Source: an uncultured bacterium
GTDB taxonomy: Bacteria > Bacillota > Clostridia > Lachnospirales > Lachnospiraceae
Assembly (NCBI GenBank): GCA_945871045.1
Contig: CAMBUC010000040.1
Location: 1-12,136, forward strand
DNA: 12,136 nucleotides
Direction of reading: 5' to 3'
How positions within the stretch are numbered: position 1 is the stretch's first letter; the number at the start of each line of letters is the position of its first letter. The position numbers were made by a program, and so were the translations under genes. The notes under the pieces were generated by a model that saw only the letters and a list, made by a program, of their open reading frames with translations, searched no databases and was not told the origin of the DNA. Below, piece after piece: positions 1 to 6,301 of the stretch.

Positions 1-331
1 GATGCTCCCGGTTCCGGCAATGGTTTCGTATGTGATCATTATGATCAGTTGTTTTTTCATGATGTTTTTGGCAACGTTGTTTTCGATTCAGATTATGTCG
101 TATCTGCAGATGATCGTACCGGAACATCTGATCGGAAAAGTCATTTCCTGTGCCATGTGTATCGGTATGTGTGCGACTCCCATCGGGCAGGCATTTTATG
201 GCGGATTATTTGAAGTTATGAAAGAAAAAGTATCCGGCTTATTTTTTATCGTTACGGTGATCGTTGTGCTGCTGGCGTTTGCAATGAAAAAGCCTTTTGC
301 CAGACTGGCAAAATTGTTTGCTGAAAAGTGA
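1..331 (+). CDS. MFS permease, C-terminal part (5' end outside window)
   Basis: This is the C-terminal roughly 110 residues of a Major Facilitator Superfamily transporter, an integral-membrane secondary carrier that most often exports drugs or metabolites by proton antiport. The frame is open to the left edge, so the ATG at 2 is probably internal. Hydrophobic segments fill most of the piece: residues 6-32, a helix around 47-68 preceded by the loop motif VPEHLIGKV, and a last helix near 79-94. A basic cytoplasmic tail ends at the TGA at 329-331. The loop form VPxxxxGKV between two late helices is typical of MFS exporters related to macrolide and enterobactin efflux pumps. A TetR repressor gene follows about 100 bases downstream and a second MFS remnant follows that, which suits a drug-efflux locus. 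The substrate cannot be deduced. Confidence 0.8.
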   Translation, partial: MLPVPAMVSYVIIMISCFFMMFLATLFSIQIMSYLQMIVPEHLIGKVISCAMCIGMCATPIGQAFYGGLFEVMKEKVSGLFFIVTVIVVLLAFAMKKPFARLAKLFAEK

Positions 332-368
332 CCAAAAGAATATTTCATAACAACAATAAATGCGACTC

Positions 369-397
369 TTTACAAATGCACGACCTTGTGTTATCGT
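369..397 (+). promoter_or_regulatory. Promoter of the TetR gene
   Basis: A TTTACA box at 369-374 is separated by 17 bases from TATCGT at 392-397. An extended -10 TG lies at 389-390. The predicted start of transcription, near 404, falls inside the TetR-type dyad at 401-419, which suits autorepression. The -10 box matches consensus at only four of six positions. Confidence 0.45.
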
Positions 398-400
398 ACC

Positions 401-419
401 AATAGACAACTTGTCGGTT
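401..419 (+). promoter_or_regulatory. TetR-family operator 1 (19-bp imperfect dyad)
   Basis: AATAGACA-ACT-TGTCGGTT reads as an 8-3-8 dyad with two mismatched pairs. The right arm TGTCGGTT and the 19-bp layout are the same as in the perfect dyad at 1129-1147. It ends directly before the ribosome site of the repressor gene and overlaps its predicted transcription start, so it probably mediates autorepression. Confidence 0.7.
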
Positions 420-432
420 AGAGGTGAAAGGG

Positions 433-1062
433 ATGCGTGTAGTAAAAGATGCCACGGAACGCAGAAACGAAATACTTGATGTTGCAGAACGATTATTTTG
501 TACCAGAGGATACGACCAGACCAGTACCAATGATATTCTGGCTGAGATCGGGATTGCAAGAGGGACACTTTATTATCACTTTACATCCAAGGAAGATATT
601 CTGGATGCGATGATCGATCGGATCCTGGATGAGATCGTGAGAAGAACAAGCCGGATCGCACTGGATGAATCTGTTCCGGTTCTGGAAAGACTCACCCAGT
701 CAGTTCTTGCAGCAAACGTGGATACAAAGACCGGTGACATGATCCTGGAGCAGATGCATAAGCCGCAGAATGCTCTGATGCATGCAAAGATGCAGGAGCG
801 GCTTTTAAAACAATTGATACCGCTGTTTACGAAACTGATCGAAGATGGTATTTCACAGGGATTGATGCAGACGGATGATCCGGAGAATACGATAGAGATG
901 CTACTTTTGTATTCCAACACGGTGTTTGATGATATGATCGTGTACTCTGAGGAGGAAAAAAAGAAAAAGGTTCTTGCATTTATTAGAAACACGGAGATTT
1001 TGCTCCATATGGAAAAGGGAAGTCTGCTTGAGGCAATGCTTCCGGTGTTTTATAGAAAATAA
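433..1062 (+). CDS. TetR/AcrR-family transcriptional repressor
   Basis: This encodes a 209-residue DNA-binding repressor of the TetR/AcrR family, which usually holds efflux genes silent until a small ligand binds its C-terminal domain. The N-terminal 60 residues form the family helix-turn-helix: RRNEILDVAERLF, then TSTNDILAEIGIARGTLYYHF with the recognition helix, then TSKEDILDAM. The remaining roughly 150 residues are helical ligand-binding and dimer sequence without a recognisable ligand class. The start is placed at ATG 433 because AGAGGTGA at 420-427 is well spaced from it. A GTG at 424 would sit inside that ribosome site. The gene lies between MFS genes, and matching dyads stand before it and before the downstream MFS remnant, so it is probably an autoregulated local efflux repressor. 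Family assignment is firm; ligand and targets are inferred. Confidence 0.93.
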   Translation: MRVVKDATERRNEILDVAERLFCTRGYDQTSTNDILAEIGIARGTLYYHFTSKEDILDAMIDRILDEIVRRTSRIALDESVPVLERLTQSVLAANVDTKTGDMILEQMHKPQNALMHAKMQERLLKQLIPLFTKLIEDGISQGLMQTDDPENTIEMLLLYSNTVFDDMIVYSEEEKKKKVLAFIRNTEILLHMEKGSLLEAMLPVFYRK

Positions 1063-1068
1063 AAATTT

Positions 1069-1114
1069 AGTCTATTCAGACCCATATCGATTCCGCTAAT
1101 GCTCTGAATAGACT
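1069..1114 (+). terminator. Long-loop inverted repeat after the TetR gene
   Basis: AGTCTATTCAGA at 1069-1080 is perfectly repeated in inverted form as TCTGAATAGACT at 1103-1114, with a 22-base loop. It begins seven bases after the repressor stop codon. The + strand tail (TACATTTTAATT) is only moderately T-rich, while the other strand runs into AAATTTTTATTTT. It may act as a terminator, but the long loop and weak tail leave a regulatory or insertion-scar role possible. Confidence 0.45.
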
Positions 1115-1126
1115 TACATTTTAATT

Positions 1127-1149
1127 GCAACCGACAATCTGTCGGTTGC
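1127..1149 (+). promoter_or_regulatory. TetR-family operator 2 (perfect 10-3-10 dyad)
   Basis: GCAACCGACA at 1127-1136 and TGTCGGTTGC at 1140-1149 are perfect inverted arms around ATC. The inner 19 bp has the same layout as operator 1. It stands just upstream of the ribosome site of the MFS remnant at 1171. A weak possible promoter (TAGACT at 1109, GACAAT at 1133) would put its -10 box inside the dyad. Confidence 0.8.
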
Positions 1150-1170
1150 GAAAATTAAGGAGATTGAAAA

Positions 1171-1479
1171 ATGGGACAGTCAAATTTTAAAAAATTCTTA
1201 TTACTATGGAATTGTCTGGACTTTCTGGTAAGAACAAACACGCCGGATGAATTACAGGGACGCGTCTGGGGATTTGTAGGCTTTTTATCCCAGATTGGGT
1301 ATGTCATTGCTTACGGGTGCAGTGGGATCCTTGCGGATCGGATCGCCGGATTCCGTGGGATCAGCGTAGGAAAAGGCGCGGGGATCGTGATGGCTGTTGC
1401 CGGTGCTGCACTGATCCTTCTTTCGCTCAGTATTCCCTTTGTGAAAGAGATCCGGCGGCTCGAAAAACAACGATCCTAA
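1171..1479 (+). pseudogene. MFS transporter remnant with large internal deletion
   Basis: This reading frame of 102 codons has a good ribosome site (AAGGAGA at 1157-1163) and joins both ends of an MFS transporter with the middle missing. Residues 1-13 (MGQSNFKKFLLLW) look like the usual cytoplasmic start and first-helix entry of a roughly 400-residue MFS exporter. From about residue 14 the sequence jumps to the late part: LVRTNTPDELQGRVWG is the conserved loop before the last helices, followed by two or three hydrophobic segments and a basic tail KEIRRLEKQR. About ten helices are missing, so transport is impossible. The frame survived, which suggests a clean in-frame deletion rather than slow decay. 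It probably was the pump controlled by the neighbouring TetR protein. A functional small membrane protein is the less likely alternative. Confidence 0.75.
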
Positions 1480-1598
1480 ATAATCATTTGCCACTTTTTT
1501 TAACGAAATATATCTGATTATGTTTACTTTTCTTGGTAGAATTCCATCTTGCTTCATGTTACCATGATGTTAAAAATAAGAGCAAAGGTGGTATACAT

Positions 1599-2666
1599 AT
1601 GAGAAAAACTTACATCGATAACATCCGATGGATCACTGTAGTCATCGTGGTCATCTATCATGTGATCTATATGTTCAATGGTGTGCTGACCAGTGGTGTG
1701 ATCGGTCCCTTCACGCCGGTTCAGTATCAGGACAGTTTCCAGTACATCGTTTATCCGTGGTTTATGCTTTTGTTGTTTGTGATCTCCGGTATGAGTGCAA
1801 GATGTTATCTGGATGCTCATTCAGCAAAGGAGTTTGTAAAGAGCAGGACGGTCAAACTGCTCGTACCCTCTACGATCGGTTTGTTGGTCTTTTGGTGGAT
1901 CATGGGCTATTACAACATGTTGATCGCCGGTGCCTTTGAAAGCATGTCTGCGGTGCCGAAACCGATCCTGTTTGTCATTATGGTGGCCAGCGGTATCGGC
2001 CCGCTGTGGTACATACAATTACTTTGGGTGTTTTCCATGCTGTTACTTCCTATTCGGAAAATCGAGAAAAACAGGCTGTATGGGCTGTGTGAAAAGACCA
2101 ATGTTCTTGTGTTGCTCTGCCTGACGCCTTTGATCTGGGGTGCTGCACAGATCTTAAATACGCCGGTGATCGTTGTATATCGCTTCGGTATTTACGGCGT
2201 AGGATTTTTCCTTGGATATTTTGTTTTTTTCCACGATGCGGTCATGGACAGACTGGAGCGATGGTGGCTTTTATTTTCGCTTGCAGCGCTTGGGCTGGGG
2301 GTCGCATTTGTCGCAGTTTATTTTGGCAAACCCTATGCGGAGCATGAGGTATTAGATACCTTTATGTGCAATTTGTACGCGTGGATCGCCACCCTTGCGA
2401 TTCTTTCCTTCATGAAAAAATGGGGCAATTTTGAAAACTCGTTTTCTCGGTTTATGGGTCGGAAGGCATGGGGATTCTATCTGTTCCATTATCTGCCCCT
2501 TGCGGTCTGCGCGTGGTATTTACATCTGTACACTGCCTTTCCGCCGTTCGTTATGTACTTGTTGGTGGGCATCGCTGCCTTTGCAGGAGCGTTTCTTCTT
2601 TATGAGGTCATTCGGCGCATACCGTTTCTGAGATGGTGTGTCTGCGGCATCGGAGGTAAAAAATAA
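1599..2666 (+). CDS. Acyltransferase family 3 membrane protein
   Basis: This is a 355-residue polytopic membrane protein of the acyltransferase-3 family (Pfam Acyltransf_3, OpgC/WecH-like), whose members move acetyl or succinyl groups onto cell-surface glycans or other extracytoplasmic acceptors. The N-terminus shows the family hallmark: TYIDNIRW, then a hydrophobic helix ending in YH (His21, the likely catalytic histidine). Next come the WFMLLLFVISG segment and the conserved basic SRTVKLLVP block before helix 3. About ten hydrophobic segments follow, and the tail is basic. ATG 1599 is chosen because AAAGGTGG (1584-1591) precedes it; an in-frame TTG at 1533 has no ribosome site and would add an atypical extension. 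The stop overlaps the start of the next gene by one base, so the two are cotranslated. The acceptor substrate is unknown. Confidence 0.88.
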   Translation: MRKTYIDNIRWITVVIVVIYHVIYMFNGVLTSGVIGPFTPVQYQDSFQYIVYPWFMLLLFVISGMSARCYLDAHSAKEFVKSRTVKLLVPSTIGLLVFWWIMGYYNMLIAGAFESMSAVPKPILFVIMVASGIGPLWYIQLLWVFSMLLLPIRKIEKNRLYGLCEKTNVLVLLCLTPLIWGAAQILNTPVIVVYRFGIYGVGFFLGYFVFFHDAVMDRLERWWLLFSLAALGLGVAFVAVYFGKPYAEHEVLDTFMCNLYAWIATLAILSFMKKWGNFENSFSRFMGRKAWGFYLFHYLPLAVCAWYLHLYTAFPPFVMYLLVGIAAFAGAFLLYEVIRRIPFLRWCVCGIGGKK

Positions 2667-3085
2667 TGTTTGCGGATAATTTGATGGAGTTAAGAAAATA
2701 TCATTCGCTGTCCCAGGAGGAACTTGCCGAAAAGATCGGCGTTTCCAGACAGACCCTCTCCAAATATGAGACGGGCGAATCCTTGCCGGATATTGAAAAA
2801 TGCAAGACATTGGCGGATATATTCGGCATTACGGTTGATGATCTGATCAGTTATGAAAGGTCTGACGGAATGGGGCTTGGAGTACCGCCGAAGGGCAAGC
2901 ACATTTTCGGAATGGTCAAGGTAGGTGAGAAAGGGCAGATCGTGATCCCTGCCAAGGCAAGAAAGATCTTTCATATCAAGCAGGGGGATAACCTTGTTAT
3001 TTTGGGGGATGAAGCCCAGGGAATTGCGCTTTTGAAAGAGGAAAATCTGCTGCAGCTGCTCCATCTGGCGGAGGACGAGACCTGA
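2666..3085 (+). CDS. XRE helix-turn-helix / AbrB-domain fusion regulator
   Basis: This 139-residue transcription regulator combines two DNA-binding modules. Residues 1-62 are a Cro/C1 helix-turn-helix: NLMELRKYHSLSQEELAEKI, the recognition segment VSRQTLSKYETGESLPD, then LADIFGITVDDLI. After a short linker (about 64-78), residues 79-128 form a SpoVT/AbrB swapped-hairpin domain, seen in GMVKVGEKGQIVIPAKARKI and IKQGDNLVILGD. AbrB domains usually dimerise and bind DNA without strict sequence. The start ATG overlaps the acyltransferase stop (TAATG), with GGAGGT at 2651-2656 inside the upstream gene serving as ribosome site. Cotranslation suggests that it regulates the acyltransferase operon or senses a linked envelope state. 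The target is not known. Domain calls are firm and the role is inferred. Confidence 0.9.
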   Translation: MFADNLMELRKYHSLSQEELAEKIGVSRQTLSKYETGESLPDIEKCKTLADIFGITVDDLISYERSDGMGLGVPPKGKHIFGMVKVGEKGQIVIPAKARKIFHIKQGDNLVILGDEAQGIALLKEENLLQLLHLAEDET

Positions 3086-3124
3086 CAGATGGCCGTGAAA
3101 TGCTGTTATTTTTTCAACATTAAA

Positions 3125-3153
3125 TTGTAATGAATGCCTAAAAGTAGTAAAAT
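3125..3153 (+). promoter_or_regulatory. Sigma-A-type promoter of the hybrid kinase gene
   Basis: TTGTAA at 3125-3130 and TAAAAT at 3148-3153 are separated by 17 bases, and the -10 box matches five of six consensus positions. It gives the kinase gene its own transcript with a leader of about 55 bases. Confidence 0.65.
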
Positions 3154-3172
3154 ATGTATGAAAGACAGATCA

Positions 3173-3196
3173 GTAAAAAAGATTGGGATTTTTTAC
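3173..3196 (+). repeat. A/T inverted repeat in the kinase leader
   Basis: GTAAAAAA at 3173-3180 and TTTTTTAC at 3189-3196 are perfect 8-bp arms around an 8-base loop, in the untranslated leader just before the ribosome site GAGGAG at 3203-3208. The RNA stem would be mostly A-U and weak. It could modulate translation or be a protein site. It is not a convincing terminator because there is no GC core. Confidence 0.4.
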
Positions 3197-3215
3197 ATTT
3201 ACGAGGAGATAGGCA

Positions 3216-5891
3216 ATGGGTGAAATAAAATTAACAGATTTGATCAGCAACCATATCATTATGGAACTCCAAAAAATGGTCGTTTTAAAAAACGGAATTG
3301 CCACCGGACTGTGTTATTCAGATGGCAGTTTTTTCACATCGACACGTATCATAAACCCATTTTGTGAGTCACATATAAAAAAATCGCCGGAAGGAAAAAG
3401 GCGTTGTGATGCTTGTGATAAAGAGCATGCTGCGCAATGCTGTGAAGCAGGGAAAGCGTTCGCTTACACATGTCATGCCGGACTTGTAGACATCTCCGCT
3501 CCGGTTATCGTAGAAGGAAAGCAATATGGTTATATCATCGGAGGTCAGGTTTCCACGAAGGAGTTTACCAGAGAGCAGACGGATCAGTTGGCTGAGGAAC
3601 TGGGACTTGATCGGGAGGAATTGTACGAAGCATCCAAAACCATACCGATCGTCACACAGGCGCAGGTGGATCAGACCGTGGAGGATGTGGAACGGATCTC
3701 AAACATCATTGCGGAGATCGCGTCCAATAAACTGCAGGTGCTTCGTGCCAACAAAGAAATAGAAGCAGCGGCAAAAATGAAATCCGATTTTTTGGCGAAT
3801 ATGAGCCATGAGATCCGTACGCCCATGAATGCCATCGTAGGTATGTCGGACATGGCGCTTCGGGAGACTGATCTGGAAGTTGTAAAATCCCACGTTCGCC
3901 AGATCAAGAGATCCAGCGGCATGCTGCTGACGATTATTAACGATATTTTGGACTTTTCAAAGATCGAATCAGGAAAAATGGAGATCAATATGAACGAATA
4001 TAACCCTATGCAATTGCTGGATGATGTCGTTCATATTTTACAGACCCGAATCAAAGAAAAAGATGTTGCATTGATCGTGGACGTTGACCCGAAACTGCCC
4101 GGAAAACTGATGGGTGACGAAACCCGCATCAAGCAGATCATTACAAATATAGCAAACAATGCGATTAAATTCACGAATGAGGGCAAGGTTCACATTCGTG
4201 TCCGCTGCGTAGATTTCGGTCCCAAAATGAAAGAACTTCAGGTATCGGTAAAAGATACCGGAATCGGAATTAAAGAGAAAGACCTGCAGAGAATCTTTGA
4301 TTCCTTCCAACAGGTCGACAGCAAGCGCAACCGGAATATTGAAGGAAGCGGATTAGGTCTTACCATATCCAGAAATCTTCTGGAACTGATGAACGGAAAA
4401 CTTTCGGTAGAGAGTGAATATGGAGTAGGAAGTACATTTTCATTTACGCTGCCCCAGTTGGAGTTGGAGGAAGTGGCGGCAAAGACGGTAGAACACCCGG
4501 AAAGTGTCGACGCATTGATTTGTGTGACCAACCAATACAGAGAACAGCAGATGCTCAGAGACCTGAACCAGTTGGGCTGCAAAGCAACGGCTGTCAGTCA
4601 GTCTGTAAAGCATTGGGATGAATACAGCCATATCTTTATAGACTATGAATTGCTGGATGAAAAATTCCTGAATCTGGTGGATCGGCGGACAGATATCAAG
4701 GTGATCGTCATAGATGGTTATGTGGACTGTCATGATAGTCCGATCAAAGGTGCGGTCATTGTTAATAAACCGTTGTATGTCAATAACATTCTCAGAATCT
4801 TAAACAACGAGACCTTGGTGCTTCATGAAAATGAAGATGAAATGGTAGAGATTGATTTTGAAGCGCCGGACGCAAAGATCCTTGTTGTGGATGACAACGA
4901 GGTCAATCTTACGGTTTGCATAGGTTTGTTAAAGCCGCTTCATGTCCAGACAGATACAGCCCTCAGCGGAGCAGAAGCCATCGAAAAGATTTCATCTCAA
5001 ATGTACGATCTTGTTTTTATGGATCATATGATGCCCATGATGGACGGTATCGAGACCACCCATATCATCCGAAGAATGCATCCGGAGTACGATGATGTGC
5101 CGATCATCGCTTTGACAGCCAACGCCATGGAAAATGCAAAAGGAATGTTTTTGGTAGAAGGAATGAATGATTTCATGCCAAAACCCATCGAATTTGCGTT
5201 GCTGCTTCAAATGCTGAAAAACTGGCTTCCGAAGGAGAAGATCATTGAACTGTCCCAGGAAGAGATCGCTTCCTTAAACAGCAATGAACCGGATCAGACC
5301 ATGGATATACCGGGCTTGGATGTAAAAGAAGCAGTCCGGTTGATCGGCAGCGTAAGTATTTATCATGATGTTCTGAACCAGTATTATAAAAATGTCGAAA
5401 AGAAGAAGCAGGTGATCCTGTCTTCCTATGAAACTGCTGACTGGGAAAGGTACACGACGGAAGTACATGCATTAAAGAGTTCCTCCAGACAGATCGGTGC
5501 ATTTGACTTAGGTGATCTTGCCGAAAAACTGGAGATGGCGGGAAAAGCAAAGGACATTTCGTTTATCCGTCAGAATACGGGGGAATTGTTGGATCGGTAT
5601 ACGGCGTTAAAGGAAACATTGCGTGCATATGTTCCTGCCGATGAGGAACAAAAGGAGATCGTTCAAAGGACAGACCGTGAGATTGCGGATATTTTGGAAG
5701 AACTGATTGCGGCAACTGTGGAATTGGATTCTACAACAATCGAAGATTTAGTCCGGAAATTAGAGACTTCGGTGACACAGGAACCCCAGTCTACGTTGGT
5801 CAGCCAAATGAAAGATGCGTCAGAGGATTATGATTTTGAACGCTGCAAATCCTTAGCCAATCAATGGCTGGAACAAATCAAAGAAGTATAA
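3216..5891 (+). CDS. PocR-domain hybrid sensor histidine kinase with REC and HPt domains
   Basis: This is an 891-residue soluble hybrid kinase with no membrane helix. Residues about 8-170 are a PocR sensory domain with conserved Cys and His (Cys50, Cys64, Cys67, Cys75/76, Cys86-His87 in YTCHAGL); such domains are linked to small-carbon-compound or redox/metal sensing. A short coiled linker leads to HisKA with the phospho-acceptor His198 (MSHEIRTPMN). The HATPase follows: N-box Asn315, DTGIGI from 347, GSGLGL from 377. Residues about 430-530 resemble a receiver but lack the paired acidic residues. The second receiver (553-670) is complete: Asp559/Asp560, phospho-acceptor Asp603, Lys656. The HPt domain has His751 (EVHALKSSSRQIGA), and a helical tail fills 810-891. 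A four-step phosphorelay within one protein is therefore possible. Start ATG 3216 has GAGGAG. No cognate DNA-binding response regulator is adjacent. Confidence 0.93.
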   Translation: MGEIKLTDLISNHIIMELQKMVVLKNGIATGLCYSDGSFFTSTRIINPFCESHIKKSPEGKRRCDACDKEHAAQCCEAGKAFAYTCHAGLVDISAPVIVEGKQYGYIIGGQVSTKEFTREQTDQLAEELGLDREELYEASKTIPIVTQAQVDQTVEDVERISNIIAEIASNKLQVLRANKEIEAAAKMKSDFLANMSHEIRTPMNAIVGMSDMALRETDLEVVKSHVRQIKRSSGMLLTIINDILDFSKIESGKMEINMNEYNPMQLLDDVVHILQTRIKEKDVALIVDVDPKLPGKLMGDETRIKQIITNIANNAIKFTNEGKVHIRVRCVDFGPKMKELQVSVKDTGIGIKEKDLQRIFDSFQQVDSKRNRNIEGSGLGLTISRNLLELMNGKLSVESEYGVGSTFSFTLPQLELEEVAAKTVEHPESVDALICVTNQYREQQMLRDLNQLGCKATAVSQSVKHWDEYSHIFIDYELLDEKFLNLVDRRTDIKVIVIDGYVDCHDSPIKGAVIVNKPLYVNNILRILNNETLVLHENEDEMVEIDFEAPDAKILVVDDNEVNLTVCIGLLKPLHVQTDTALSGAEAIEKISSQMYDLVFMDHMMPMMDGIETTHIIRRMHPEYDDVPIIALTANAMENAKGMFLVEGMNDFMPKPIEFALLLQMLKNWLPKEKIIELSQEEIASLNSNEPDQTMDIPGLDVKEAVRLIGSVSIYHDVLNQYYKNVEKKKQVILSSYETADWERYTTEVHALKSSSRQIGAFDLGDLAEKLEMAGKAKDISFIRQNTGELLDRYTALKETLRAYVPADEEQKEIVQRTDREIADILEELIAATVELDSTTIEDLVRKLETSVTQEPQSTLVSQMKDASEDYDFERCKSLANQWLEQIKEV

Positions 5892-5907
5892 CAAAAACTT
5901 TTACGGA

Positions 5908-5950
5908 CCGCCTCAAATGGTACTTGACAGATGAGGTGGTTTGTTTTATT
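5908..5950 (+). terminator. Terminator of the kinase gene
   Basis: ACCGCCTCA at 5908-5916 pairs with TGAGGTGGT at 5933-5941 (nine pairs, one G-U), with a 16-base loop followed by TGTTTTATT. The loop contains the -35 box of the next promoter, so termination of the kinase transcript and initiation of the sdpR transcript share the same DNA. Confidence 0.75.
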
Positions 5951-5952
5951 AT
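5925..5952 (+). promoter_or_regulatory. Promoter of the sdpR-sdpI operon
   Basis: A perfect TTGACA at 5925-5930 is followed after 16 bases by TATTAT at 5947-5952; TTATAC at 5949 with an 18-base spacer is the alternative. Predicted initiation near 5959 lies inside the dyad at 5954-5982, as expected for autorepression. Confidence 0.75.
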
Positions 5953-5953
5953 A

Positions 5954-5982
5954 CATTTAACAATTAAGTTAAATGTTAAATG
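5954..5982 (+). promoter_or_regulatory. Probable SdpR operator
   Basis: CATTTAACA (5954-5962) and TGTTAAATG (5974-5982) are perfect 9-bp inverted arms with an 11-base centre that also contains TTAA repeats. The site sits between the -10 box and the ribosome site of the ArsR-type gene. AT-rich dyads at this position are typical of ArsR-family autoregulation. Confidence 0.7.
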
Positions 5983-5994
5983 AAAGGAGAGTAT

Positions 5995-6261
5995 ATGGCA
6001 GTTCATGAGACATTAAAAGCTTTGGATGATCCAGTCCGGCGGGAGATACTGGGACTTTTGAAGAAAAAAAGAATGTCGGCAGGTGAGATCGCGGAGCAGT
6101 TCGATATTACCGGTGCGGCAATTTCCAGGCATCTATCGATCCTGAAAGATGCGGATCTGGTGAGAGACACGAGGGAAGGGAAATTTATTTTTTATGAATT
6201 GAACACATCGGTATTGGAAGAAGTTTTGGTGTGGATCGCAGATTTAAAAGGCATGAATTAA
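5995..6261 (+). CDS. sdpR: ArsR-family repressor, SdpR-like
   Basis: This is an 88-residue winged-helix repressor of the ArsR/SmtB superfamily, SdpR branch. Landmarks are LKALDDPVRREILGLLKKK at the front, the helix-turn-helix MSAGEIAEQFDITGAAISRHLSIL with the recognition helix, and the beta-wing LVRDTREGKFIFYELN. No ELCVCDL or other metal-binding cysteine motif is present, so this is not a metal sensor. In Bacillus subtilis, SdpR represses its own operon and is held at the membrane by toxin-bound SdpI. ATG 5995 is chosen because AAAGGAG (5983-5989) fits it; the in-frame ATG at 5980 lies inside the operator arm. A perfect dyad covers the transcription start. The SdpI gene follows about 40 bases later. 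The family is firm; the exact signalling here is inferred from the relatives. Confidence 0.9.
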   Translation: MAVHETLKALDDPVRREILGLLKKKRMSAGEIAEQFDITGAAISRHLSILKDADLVRDTREGKFIFYELNTSVLEEVLVWIADLKGMN

Positions 6262-6282
6262 CGTATCGCCGATGGGATACGT
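6261..6282 (+). repeat. Short hairpin between sdpR and sdpI
   Basis: ACGTATC (6261-6267) and GATACGT (6276-6282) are perfect 7-bp arms around an 8-base loop, starting at the last base of the sdpR stop codon and ending just before the sdpI ribosome site (AAGGAGA at 6289). It may tune the sdpR:sdpI translation ratio. There is no T-tract, so it is not a terminator. Confidence 0.4.
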
Positions 6283-6301
6283 AAAAGGAAGGAGAATCCG
6301 T

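Noticed and set aside
424..432. GTG at 424 as the start of the TetR gene
   Set aside because: It lies inside the ribosome site AGAGGTGA that serves ATG 433.
576..992. Long minus-strand reading frame opposite the TetR gene
   Set aside because: It is a shadow of the TetR coding frame: Ser/Ile-rich nonsense, no ribosome site and no domain. Other minus-strand frames over the acyltransferase, kinase, fic and hsdM genes were rejected for the same reason.
1533..1598. TTG at 1533 as the acyltransferase start
   Set aside because: There is no ribosome site, and it would add 22 non-family residues before the conserved N-terminus at ATG 1599.
3085..3116. Possible terminator after the XRE-AbrB gene (ACAG/CTGT then TATTTTTTC)
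   Set aside because: The stem has only four or five pairs and a 14-base loop. The T-run is good but the hairpin is too weak to call.
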